Positions 52,535 through 61,193 of a stretch of DNA of 64,000 nt are shown piece by piece. The notes beneath the pieces were generated by a model. That model saw nothing but the letters and a program-made list of their open reading frames with translations. It was not told the origin of the DNA and searched no databases. Position numbers and translations under genes: made by a program. Numbering within the stretch: position 1 is the stretch's first letter; each line of letters begins with the position of its first letter. The stretch comes from Firmicutes bacterium UBA3553 (GTDB lineage: Bacteria; Bacillota; Clostridia; Tissierellales; Sedimentibacteraceae). The DNA is taken from positions 62,001 to 126,000 of the forward strand of contig DFOA01000020.1 in assembly GCA_002381185.1 (NCBI GenBank), written 5' to 3'.

Positions 52535-52627
52535 TCATTCATTGCCGCTTATATCTGAAGTATGGAGATACTCTTTCATCATGTCTGCATTGCCTGCAAA
52601 GCCGCCAGTTCCAAGCACAACAGCCTT
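52535..52627 (-). pseudogene. Fragment of an FAD-dependent fumarate-reductase-like flavoprotein
   Basis: About thirty open codons on the minus strand read KAVVLGTGGFAGNADMMKEY then LHTSDISGNE before a TGA. ATGGFGGN-type motifs follow the FAD domain of fumarate reductase/flavocytochrome c proteins. Nothing else of the gene remains. The rest of 52412-52680 holds no gene. Confidence 0.55.
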
Positions 52628-52680
52628 TTATACATTTTTCAATTTTGAATTCTACATAAAGATATGGTCTTTTAATTGTA

Positions 52681-53511
52681 TTAACAGTTTCCTTCATACA
52701 CGTATTTAAGCTTCCTTCTGGCTATTTTAGCTAGGTCATATACCTTTTTTATGTCTGTAGGCCTTTTTTCTTTCATTTCATAGCAAGGAAAAAATCTAGA
52801 TATATGCAAAGGTATTTCTTTATCCATGGAAGCTATAAAGTTAGATAGATTTATAATTTCTTCCTCACTGTCATTTTCATCAGGGATTATAAGTGTGGTT
52901 ATTTCTATATGAGCATGCTTATATGCCAGCTTTATAAAATTCTTAACCAACTCAAAATCTCCGCTGATGCCTTTATAAAATTTATCACTAAAACCCTTAA
53001 GATCGATATTGAAAGCATCAATAAAAGGAAGTATTTCTTCTAATATTTCTTCACTAAAACAACCATTGGTCACCACCACATTTTTTAGTTTATTCTTTTT
53101 TGCCAGCATAGCACAGTCTCTTACAAACTCATAGCATATTAATGGTTCGTTGTAAGTATATGCAACTCCAATATTTCCCTCGGGAATTAAATCCAATGCA
53201 ATTTGTATTAAATCCTCAGAGGTTGCATATTGTGTAATTATTTCTTCATTTCCCGCCATAGAAATTTCATGATTTTGACAAAACGAGCATTTTAAATTAC
53301 ATCCAAAGCTGCCTACAGACAAAATTTTGCTGCCGGGATAAAAACGTCTAAGGGGTTTCTTTTCAATAGGATCTAATGCTATACTTGTAATTTTTGCATA
53401 GTTAACAGGACCAATTTTTTCACCTACGTTGCTTCTGGCCTTACATAAGCCTATTTGATTTTCACTTAATTTGCAATGATGATGGCATACATTGCATTTT
53501 AATTTACTCAT
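52681..53511 (-). CDS. AmmeMemoRadiSam-type radical SAM enzyme (AmrS-like)
   Basis: This 276-aa protein has an N-terminal cysteine knuckle (CNVCHHHCKLSENQIGLC), a radical SAM 4Fe-4S motif CNLKCSFC near residue 75, GVAYTYNEPLICYEF, and NIDLKGFSDKFYKGI. This is the profile of the AmrS/PflA-like enzymes that usually accompany AMMECR1 and MEMO1 proteins, but neither partner is nearby. It is shorter than typical AmrS at the C-terminus. Substrate unknown. Confidence 0.82.
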   Translation of the reverse strand: MSKLKCNVCHHHCKLSENQIGLCKARSNVGEKIGPVNYAKITSIALDPIEKKPLRRFYPGSKILSVGSFGCNLKCSFCQNHEISMAGNEEIITQYATSEDLIQIALDLIPEGNIGVAYTYNEPLICYEFVRDCAMLAKKNKLKNVVVTNGCFSEEILEEILPFIDAFNIDLKGFSDKFYKGISGDFELVKNFIKLAYKHAHIEITTLIIPDENDSEEEIINLSNFIASMDKEIPLHISRFFPCYEMKEKRPTDIKKVYDLAKIARRKLKYVYEGNC

Positions 53512-53698
53512 ATTTTATTACCGCACTATATCGATTTATTTTGTCAAAGGGTAACACGACAAAAATACAATGTCAATATCTTTTTTATAAAATTTATCGA
53601 TGCTTTTTTAGAACTTTTTTACAAATAAAAAGATATCCTAGGCTGCCTATGACTTTTTATGGTATTATGTGAAACTTCCCCTAATCCTTGCCCATTAA

Positions 53699-54988
53699 TT
53701 ACTTAACTAAATTATCCAGTCCTTCTCTATTTTTGTTATCATACTGCTCGTATTCTTGATTTTCCATAATTTTTATTATTCTTTCAACCATTTCATATAC
53801 GTCTTCATAGGAAACATATAAAGGAACTGGTGCTAATCTAATAACATTTGGATATCTGAAATCGGGTACGATATTATTAACTTTAAATGCCTCATTAATT
53901 CTAAGAGCATCCTCATGAGTTAAAGCAACGTGACCGCCTCTTATTGCATCTTCTCTAGGGTTTCCTACTCCAAAGCCATACTTTGTAAGTTTTTCATCAA
54001 TTAAATACATCATATAGGCTGTAATTTTTAAGGATTTCTCTCTAAGCTTCTCAAGGCCTGCTTCATTAATCATATTTAAAGAGCCTTCAATTGGTGCCAT
54101 TGACAAGATTGGTTGTGTGCCAATTTGCCATCCTCCAGCATACTCAGCATGTTCAAAATCTTGTGATAGATTAAATTGAGTTTCTTTTTTATTTCCTTGC
54201 CATCCGGCAAGACCAGGCATCATTCCAAAATGCTTTTTATTAATATATAATCCTGCAATAGCTCCTGGACCGCCATTTAAATATTTATAGTCGCACCATA
54301 CTGCAAAATCAGGATCAATTTTTTTGAAATCATGTGGGATAGCACCTATTGAGTGACAAAGGTCAAATCCTACATATATTCCTCTTTTGTGAGCTTCTCT
54401 AGATATTCTTTCCATATCTACTAGCTGAGCTGATCTATAAAGTACAGATGGAAGGAATACTATGCATACATCATCAGTCATAGCTTCTATAATATCATCT
54501 TCATAAATATATTCACCGTCTCGGCTTTTTACTACCTTCAAACATTCGTTAGGATTATATCCATGAGCTCTAATATCACTCATTACAGCATATTTATCTG
54601 TAGGAAAATTAATATCATCCATAATAATTTTATTTCTTTCAGGTGTAGGTTTATAAAAGGTATGTATACCTTGGTGTATATTAACTGTAGTGCTGTTTCC
54701 ACATGTAACTTCTGTAGAATCTGCATTTATTAGCGGTGCCATCAAAGCACCTAATTTATCTTGATACAAGAAATATCCACCCTTAGTCCAAACACCAATC
54801 CCTAAATCTTTCCAATCCTGTAATGCTTTCAACAATGTTTCTTCAGCATCCTTACTGCATAATCCACATGAATTACCATCCATATAGATTTCACCTTCGT
54901 TGATGTAAAAACGTTCTTTATATTTTGCCAGTTTGTCCTCTTGATCTAATTTTCTTGCAAAGTCTCTAGTTAATTCAAAATTATACAT
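53699..54988 (-). CDS. kynU: Kynureninase
   Basis: This 429-aa PLP enzyme would cleave L-kynurenine to anthranilate and alanine (or act on hydroxykynurenine). Family blocks: FYINEGEIYMDGNSCGLCSK, TEVTCGNSTTVNIHQ, IGFDLCHSIGAIPHD-like segment (VGFDLCHSIGAIPHDFKKID), and the PLP lysine in WCDYKYLNGGPGAIAGLYI. No tryptophan dioxygenase or formamidase is adjacent, so the kynurenine source is outside the window. TTGGAGG precedes the ATG. A palindrome lies 36 bp upstream, and a regulator gene is divergent. Confidence 0.93.
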   Translation of the reverse strand: MYNFELTRDFARKLDQEDKLAKYKERFYINEGEIYMDGNSCGLCSKDAEETLLKALQDWKDLGIGVWTKGGYFLYQDKLGALMAPLINADSTEVTCGNSTTVNIHQGIHTFYKPTPERNKIIMDDINFPTDKYAVMSDIRAHGYNPNECLKVVKSRDGEYIYEDDIIEAMTDDVCIVFLPSVLYRSAQLVDMERISREAHKRGIYVGFDLCHSIGAIPHDFKKIDPDFAVWCDYKYLNGGPGAIAGLYINKKHFGMMPGLAGWQGNKKETQFNLSQDFEHAEYAGGWQIGTQPILSMAPIEGSLNMINEAGLEKLREKSLKITAYMMYLIDEKLTKYGFGVGNPREDAIRGGHVALTHEDALRINEAFKVNNIVPDFRYPNVIRLAPVPLYVSYEDVYEMVERIIKIMENQEYEQYDNKNREGLDNLVK

Positions 54989-55023
54989 TTAATTTTCCTC
55001 CAATTTGTTTTATATTTATATCT

Positions 55024-55045
55024 ATATATCTACTAATAGATATAT
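55024..55045. promoter_or_regulatory. Inverted repeat upstream of kynU
   Basis: ATATATCTA and TAGATATAT are perfect 9-bp arms with a CTAA centre, 36 bp before the kynU ATG. It is a candidate operator, though the AT-rich content makes chance palindromes easier. Confidence 0.5.
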
Positions 55046-55217
55046 TAATTAATGTTTTCACCTATGTATTTAAAAACTCCTCATAGCTTCTTCTTTTAAC
55101 ATTTGTATACGCTTTCTTTTTTGCTGTACCTCCTTATATTTCTATAGTAGCACATAAAATAAGTAATTTCTATTGAACTAATATGCAACTTATTATATTC
55201 ATTTTTTTCATTTCTTT

Positions 55218-55255
55218 GAAAATGAATTCACTTGAAATCATTTTCATGATATAAT
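55218..55255 (+). promoter_or_regulatory. Promoter and operator of the kynU-divergent regulator
   Basis: GAAAATGAATTCA (55218-55230) and TGAAATCATTTTC (55233-55245) form a 13-bp inverted repeat with one mismatch and a 2-bp centre. It overlaps TTCACT (55227-55232), which is 17 nt from TATAAT (55250-55255). This placement suggests autoregulation. Confidence 0.6.
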
Positions 55256-55283
55256 TAGTTAATTGATAGAAATGAGGTATATT

Positions 55284-56657
55284 ATGAATAATAATTTTGG
55301 ATCTCTATTAAAGCAATTAATAAATAAAAACAACACAAAAGAAAAAATCGTTTCACAAAAGCTAGGATATGATTCTACATATTTAAGCAAGTGGATTACG
55401 GGTAAGAACTTACCTTCTCAAAAAAATGTAGAATCTATATGCCAAAGCCTAGCAGATATATTATCTGATGACGAAAACATGGATAAAGTAAAATCTTCTT
55501 TAGTTAATGCTTACTATTCTGATTTAGGGTTTTCGTTATTGGAAAGTAATATAAATAAAAATATATCTATAACCACCTCTGAAGCGGATGTAACTGCTTT
55601 AATAGTACAAATACTTCAACAACTTAATAATATTGGAATTAAAGACATAACTATTAATACTACTCTAAATCTTTTTCAGGAATTTGAATACCACATGGAA
55701 GATATAATTGCTGAATTGCATAACATGAACTTAGAAAGTTTACAAATAAATATGTGTGCATCATTTGATAATATTACATATGATTCATTAATATTTTGCA
55801 ATAACATCCTTTCATTAACTTCAGGAAATTATTTTATAGATTTCAATATATATAAACAAAAGATGGAAACACCTAAAATTCTTGTAATAAATGATGTTTT
55901 TGCAATGAATATTGTCTATTTAAAAAATGTAGTTTTTCTATGCTATTACAGCTTTGATAAAAAATATATTGAAGCTATAACTAATAGCTATAACCTAACT
56001 ATACGTCATATGGAAAAGGTATTAAGCTATGTAATGCCAATTTCCCTGAGAAAAACCAATGTTCAACTAAATCAATTATTACAAAATAATTTAAGTATTT
56101 TATTTTCAGAATCACCAGCTATATTAATTCCAAAAGAAATTTTAGATTCTATAATTGGAAACAAAGAACATAATGTTGAAAGTAAAGAATGGGATGAGCA
56201 TGTTAACTATCTTTCACAAATAAGTAATATATTCGAAAAGTATACTAAGCACAATAATGTTAAGATACTAATTTACGAATCCATGCTGTTACAATATTTA
56301 AATTCTGGAGTTATTGAAATTGGAGGGAAAAAACATACATTTACTAAAGAACAGATAAAGAAGCATATATTATACATATGTAAATGTATGAAGGAAAACA
56401 AAAATATCGAATTCTATACTATTTCAGATACTATTGATTTTGATACATATAGCCGTAATACGCCATCTATCTTTCTATCACCCACATCAATAGCAGTAGG
56501 TAACACAAATATTTACACTGATAAACCATCATACAACTTTTATTTTTCAACAGAAGGTTCTATAATCACGATTTTTGAAAGATATCTTGACACAATAATA
56601 GGAAAGTCATCTTGTGTAAAAATATCAGCTGACAGATTGGCAACATATGTAGAGTAA
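55284..56657 (+). CDS. HTH (XRE-type) regulator with large unknown effector region
   Basis: This protein of about 457 aa has an N-terminal HTH (SLLKQLINKNNTKEKIVSQK, then YDSTYLSKWITGKNLPSQKN, residues about 5-55). The remaining 400 residues are predominantly helical and match no family I recognise. There is no TM segment. It is divergent from kynU across about 295 bp that hold two palindromes, so it most likely controls kynU and itself, perhaps sensing kynurenine or tryptophan. GAGG precedes the ATG at 55284; the TTG at 55263 is rejected. Confidence 0.72.
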   Translation: MNNNFGSLLKQLINKNNTKEKIVSQKLGYDSTYLSKWITGKNLPSQKNVESICQSLADILSDDENMDKVKSSLVNAYYSDLGFSLLESNINKNISITTSEADVTALIVQILQQLNNIGIKDITINTTLNLFQEFEYHMEDIIAELHNMNLESLQINMCASFDNITYDSLIFCNNILSLTSGNYFIDFNIYKQKMETPKILVINDVFAMNIVYLKNVVFLCYYSFDKKYIEAITNSYNLTIRHMEKVLSYVMPISLRKTNVQLNQLLQNNLSILFSESPAILIPKEILDSIIGNKEHNVESKEWDEHVNYLSQISNIFEKYTKHNNVKILIYESMLLQYLNSGVIEIGGKKHTFTKEQIKKHILYICKCMKENKNIEFYTISDTIDFDTYSRNTPSIFLSPTSIAVGNTNIYTDKPSYNFYFSTEGSIITIFERYLDTIIGKSSCVKISADRLATYVE

Positions 56658-56678
56658 AAAATGCAAATATAGAAAATG

Positions 56679-56706
56679 ACTTAAAGAATCCTTTAAGTGA
56701 TTTTTG
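56679..56706 (+). terminator. Terminator of the HTH regulator gene
   Basis: ACTTAAAG pairs with CTTTAAGT around AATC, followed by GATTTTTG. Confidence 0.7.
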
Positions 56707-56876
56707 TATGATTAGAAATCCTCCTCGCCGCCTATATCGTATAAATATTATAATCTTCTTGCAAATTTATGCAATATAATTTAGCAAATTCGATTTAATT
56801 TAAAATAATTATATTACACCACGTTTATATATCAATAACAATAAAGTTGCGTTGCACTAAATATGTAGTGCTTCAC

Positions 56877-57275
56877 CTAAAGCTTCTTGTTTTTCTTTTT
56901 ATTCAATCTTTCTTCTTCGATTTTTTTATTTTCTATAACCCTGTATTCAACTATTTTTCTGATTAAATCATATGGCATAGATTTATTTAAAGGTAAATGT
57001 ATTGAACCTTTGGTAGTTGTGTATTCAGTTAATTCGTCTTTAAAAACAGACACCCCGGATTCACCCGGATATAATCCTATGTATCCTTTATTAACCGCAA
57101 AGTGCACCAGGTTCCCCTGAAGATAAAATGTGGGCATTCCCCAGCTTATTCTTTCAGTTGCTTCAGGAGCACATTCCTTTATGAACCCTCTTAAATCCTG
57201 CATGACTTTTTGTATTTCATCAGGATAGTCCGCAATATATCCGTCTATGGTTTCTGTTTTCTTCTTTTCTTCCAT
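56877..57275 (-). CDS. DUF1801 (YdhG-like) protein
   Basis: This 132-aa protein has the DUF1801 core: IDGYIADYPDEIQKVMQDLR, then ERISWGMPTFYLQGNLVHFA and IGLYPGESGVSVFKDEL. Relatives include the iron-chaperone-like YdhG/Fra proteins of Bacillus, but the function is not settled. It lies on the same strand just 14 bp after the AI-2E family transporter gene. GAGAGGGTATC precedes the ATG. The C-terminus is a Lys-rich tail. Confidence 0.82.
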   Translation of the reverse strand: MEEKKKTETIDGYIADYPDEIQKVMQDLRGFIKECAPEATERISWGMPTFYLQGNLVHFAVNKGYIGLYPGESGVSVFKDELTEYTTTKGSIHLPLNKSMPYDLIRKIVEYRVIENKKIEEERLNKKKNKKL

Positions 57276-57289
57276 GATACCCTCTCAGT

Positions 57290-58423
57290 TTATTTTTTAT
57301 TTTTTTTCATATAAGATAATCTTTCATTAACCGACTTGTCAAGTAACTTGTAAATAGTTGCTATTAATGGAACCCCAAACAATATTCCTGGAATACCCAT
57401 TAATCCGCCTCCGACTATAACGGCCGCAAAAACCCATATTCCGGGAAGACCTATACTTTCACCCACAACCTTTGGATAAATCAGGTTGCCTTCAAGCTGC
57501 TGCAATACCACTATAAACACCAGAAACAATACCGCCTGCATCATATCAATAGTAATAATCAGCAAAAATCCCAACGCCGCACCTATATATGCTCCCAACA
57601 TTGGTATGAGTGCCGTCATTCCTATTACCGGGCCGACGATTTTTGCATATGGGAATCTTAAAACCACCATGCCTATTGTGCAGAGAATTCCTAATATAAC
57701 GGCTTCCTTGCACTGCCCTATTATGTAGTTTGAAAAAGTTTCATTTGCAGTATTAAGAATCTCGTATAATCTTTTTCTCCTGCCTTCTTTCATATAGGCT
57801 TTAAATAATTTATCAAATTTGCTTTTTAAATCTTCTTTACCTGCCAAAATATAAATACTGAAGGTTAATGCCAGAATCAAATTTATAACGGCTCCAAATG
57901 CAGACCCTACAAATGATACAGTGCCTAATGTCCAATTGCCAAGCACCTCCAGGCTCTTTTTTAATACGTCTTCACCGTTCATGTTCAAATCCTTAACTTT
58001 TTGCTGCAATACGGGTATATCATCCGAATGTTCAAGTGCCCATTCTAAGGACTTTTCATAAACAGCAGGAAACCCCTTTATCAGCAGAGTTACAAATTGT
58101 GCAATCTGCGGAATTACAATATTAAGGAAAAATATTAAAACCAAAATAATTGTCAATATCGAAAGGAGAATGCACACTCCTCTACGAGATTTAATTATTG
58201 TCTTTTTTCTGCTCCCCGGAAAATATACTTTTTCATATACGGTAACCAAGATGTTCAGAACAAATGCAATTACAGCTCCAAGCAGCAGCGGAGCAATAAC
58301 TATGTATAGCTTTCCCAGTATATCTATTACATCATTGAACCTCAGGACTATTAAAAGCACCAATCCTATAAAAATAATAGCTTTAATTATAGACTTGTGT
58401 TTTTTACCCTCATCATTAATCAT
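57290..58423 (-). CDS. AI-2E family (PerM-like) membrane transporter
   Basis: This 377-aa protein has about eight TM helices. The family features are an N-terminal TM pair, a soluble cytoplasmic-facing middle (residues about 130-180), FSNYIIGQCKEAVILGILC, and the C-terminal block IPMLGAYIGAALGFLLII with LPGIWVFAAVIVGGGLMG. The family includes autoinducer-2 exporters, but also Na+/H+ antiporters and proteins of unknown substrate. AGAGGAGAG is the RBS. Confidence 0.88.
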   Translation of the reverse strand: MINDEGKKHKSIIKAIIFIGLVLLIVLRFNDVIDILGKLYIVIAPLLLGAVIAFVLNILVTVYEKVYFPGSRKKTIIKSRRGVCILLSILTIILVLIFFLNIVIPQIAQFVTLLIKGFPAVYEKSLEWALEHSDDIPVLQQKVKDLNMNGEDVLKKSLEVLGNWTLGTVSFVGSAFGAVINLILALTFSIYILAGKEDLKSKFDKLFKAYMKEGRRKRLYEILNTANETFSNYIIGQCKEAVILGILCTIGMVVLRFPYAKIVGPVIGMTALIPMLGAYIGAALGFLLIITIDMMQAVLFLVFIVVLQQLEGNLIYPKVVGESIGLPGIWVFAAVIVGGGLMGIPGILFGVPLIATIYKLLDKSVNERLSYMKKNKK

Positions 58424-58515
58424 TTAAAATTTAACTCTCCTCTACAGAAGTTTTATAGTTATTAATATTGTATACGAAAACTCACAGAATTTAAACATGT
58501 ATTTCCAAGAATTCA

Positions 58516-60147
58516 TCAAATTGTTGCTTTTGCTTTTTTAGGTATTACGAACATCCAGCTTAACGGCACTCCGGCGATCAGCAATCCCGTATAAACCCAT
58601 ATTCCCATTGGCAGCATATGAGAAATAGCATGTATAGCAACAAAGCATGCCACTACCCCCATTGACAGAAAAAACTTATCAATACTTTTATTTTGATTTG
58701 ACTCATCTATAGGCACAGAAAACGGAAGTTCAGTATAATATATTTTCCCTAAAAAAGGCAGCACGGCAATACCTGCAAGAATCAGCACAACCATATCAGC
58801 TATAAATCTTTCCTTGAAAATGACGATAAAAACAACACTGTTCATAATCATAAGAGGTGCAATCAGGCGTACAGCCACAGCCTGCAGCACTCCCATGTAC
58901 AATTCCTTGATATCATTAAATCCGGAAATAAAATAAACATAGGAACCTTTCCACGCAGAAGAATACATTGTCAGTTCCAGAACTGTAGGTATTACAAGAA
59001 AATTAAAGTAAAGAAACAAATATTCATACCCTCCAGCTTCGAACCCCTGCCTCCTTGCTCCCATATTTAATATCATTATAACCGGAAGCAGAATCCCTGT
59101 AGCAAGAGAAGGATATATTTTGAGCTTTAAGCTTCTGTCGCTTCGGATTATCGCATTGGCAAAATGAAAGGATTGTTTGACAGCTTCATTCCTGCTTAGA
59201 ATCTTCCCTGCCATTAATTCAAATCTGTGTTTCGAAGGTCTTTCCCTTCCCTGTCCTTCAAGCTTCAGCAAAAGTGATTCCATTTTTTTGCGGAGCCTTA
59301 AATAAATAACAAAGCATATTAACGGAACTGCAATTAACAAAATAGTAAATATATACAGGTACGTTTCCCTTCCGCCGTTAAACAAAATCTCAAAAGGTGC
59401 TCCAAACCAAAGAATAGGATTGAAAAAATTATGAAATTTAAAGTTGTATGTCAAGCTGTGAAGTTCTGAAAAATCAATCATACGAACTGCAATCTGATAA
59501 CCGACGGTAACCAGGACTGTCAGTAAAATCTGAATAAAATTTATAATATTTCTCAGCAGCTCACCATCGAAAAACCTTAACACCAACAGATAAATAAAAG
59601 CCGTCACCAGGAATATCAGTAAATCCATTAAAAGAACTTCCAATATTAGTATTGGTATTGCTGCTACACCGTTCAACCTGACAATTGCAATTAAAGACGG
59701 CCCTGCTATAAATGCGTTCAGGCGGAACATGTAAATTAATATGTGCAGAACCTTTGACAAAGATACAGCCTTGCTGTCAACAGGCCTTGTAATTATAATA
59801 TTTTTATCCTTTGTATCCAGCAAAACAAATGAAAAATCAGAAATTAAATACATGGTTGTCATGAAAAAAAACGCGCCGGAAAAATAAATCATACGAATCA
59901 TTTCATCCTGTATGAAATAAATAAAAAATGCTAAAAACACTCCGAATATCAGATGAAAAAGATACCCCTTTATTAAAGATGTACTTTCAGAATCCTTTTT
60001 TCTGTTATTATTGTCAAATACGGGTGCTCTTCTGGTATCCAATATAAGTTTGGTTTTTAATATTGTGCGCATAATTTCATAATCGATGCCGAATCTTTCA
60101 AACAACCCTTGAAATTTATCGAGAATTTTTAAAGATACAAATTCCAT
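58516..60147 (-). CDS. ABC exporter membrane subunit
   Basis: This 543-aa protein has about twelve hydrophobic segments, with a cytoplasmic region near residues 285-320 (LRLRKKMESLLLKLEGQGRE). It resembles the putative ABC exporter (YthQ-like) permeases. It lies 10 bp after the gene for an ABC ATPase, so the two form an exporter of ABC-2 type. Substrate unknown. TAGGGGTGATG precedes the ATG. Confidence 0.8.
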   Translation of the reverse strand: MEFVSLKILDKFQGLFERFGIDYEIMRTILKTKLILDTRRAPVFDNNNRKKDSESTSLIKGYLFHLIFGVFLAFFIYFIQDEMIRMIYFSGAFFFMTTMYLISDFSFVLLDTKDKNIIITRPVDSKAVSLSKVLHILIYMFRLNAFIAGPSLIAIVRLNGVAAIPILILEVLLMDLLIFLVTAFIYLLVLRFFDGELLRNIINFIQILLTVLVTVGYQIAVRMIDFSELHSLTYNFKFHNFFNPILWFGAPFEILFNGGRETYLYIFTILLIAVPLICFVIYLRLRKKMESLLLKLEGQGRERPSKHRFELMAGKILSRNEAVKQSFHFANAIIRSDRSLKLKIYPSLATGILLPVIMILNMGARRQGFEAGGYEYLFLYFNFLVIPTVLELTMYSSAWKGSYVYFISGFNDIKELYMGVLQAVAVRLIAPLMIMNSVVFIVIFKERFIADMVVLILAGIAVLPFLGKIYYTELPFSVPIDESNQNKSIDKFFLSMGVVACFVAIHAISHMLPMGIWVYTGLLIAGVPLSWMFVIPKKAKATI

Positions 60148-60157
60148 AACATCACCC

Positions 60158-60928
60158 CTAGCTCATGAAAGCAGATATGAATTTATTTGCAAGCTGCTCG
60201 TGGTCATGAAAACCGGTTACGTCATTAAATATGGATTCTAATGATGCGTCAGACTGTTTTTGCATAACTTCTTCAACCGTACCGTCAATAACAATATTCC
60301 CTTCATTTAAGAGAAGAATCCTGTCGCTCAGCTTTTCAACCACCTCTAATATATGTGAAGAGTAAAATATGGTCTTGCCTGCATTTTTCAAGCCCTGCAT
60401 AATTTCCTTAAATACAAGGACGCTGTTTGCGTCTATGCCGCCTAATGGTTCATCCAGAAACAAAATATCAGGGTTATGAAGCATTCCTGTTATAATTGAT
60501 AGCTTCTGTCTCATTCCCTTAGAAAATGTATGTATTCTGCCGTCAATGGCATCCTCTATTCCAAAGACACTCATCATTTCTTTTGCCTTTGAAACTGCCT
60601 TTAGTGAACCAATGCCGTAAAGCATACCGATAAAACCTATATATTCATAAGCTGTTAAATTATCGTACATATCAGATATTTCAGGAACATATCCTATTTT
60701 TCTTTTATAATCGGTTTTTCCTTTTACTTTTTCTCCAAATACGTATACATCTCCGTCATAATCATCAATAAGCCCGAGAATAATTTTAATGGTGGTGCTT
60801 TTTCCAGCTCCGTTGGAACCTATGTAACCTATAATTTCACCGTTATTGACAGAGCAATTGATGTCCTTTAGGACTTCCTTGCTTCCGAATTTTTTACTTA
60901 CATGCTCTAATCTTAAAACTTCAGTCAT
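60158..60928 (-). CDS. ABC transporter ATPase
   Basis: This 256-aa protein has Walker A GSNGAGKSTTIKIILG, signature FSKGMRQKLSIITGML, Walker B ILFLDEPLGGIDANS and the H-loop IFYSSHILEVVE. It is of the ABC-2/EcsA-type subfamily. It is the first gene of a two-gene unit with the exporter membrane subunit. GGGGAGAGGG is the RBS. The 265 bp upstream (60929-61193) show no gene or clear signal. Confidence 0.92.
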   Translation of the reverse strand: MTEVLRLEHVSKKFGSKEVLKDINCSVNNGEIIGYIGSNGAGKSTTIKIILGLIDDYDGDVYVFGEKVKGKTDYKRKIGYVPEISDMYDNLTAYEYIGFIGMLYGIGSLKAVSKAKEMMSVFGIEDAIDGRIHTFSKGMRQKLSIITGMLHNPDILFLDEPLGGIDANSVLVFKEIMQGLKNAGKTIFYSSHILEVVEKLSDRILLLNEGNIVIDGTVEEVMQKQSDASLESIFNDVTGFHDHEQLANKFISAFMS

Positions 60929-61193
60929 AGTACCCTCTCCCCTGATTTTTTAAATTATGTATATGATAATTTTATTATACCATAAAACCCAATTGTATTT
61001 AGAAAAATGTTAAAAATAATAATTATGTTGTAAAAACTAACATAATGACAAATGCTAAAAAACGCCCACGGTATTTGCCATAAGCGTTAATAGGTAATTA
61101 ATTTATCCATTCGAACCAGGTTTTATGAAACTTTCATAATGCATAAGATTATTTAAGGTCCCTGCTCTACATGTTTGATAACCTTGTCAATTT

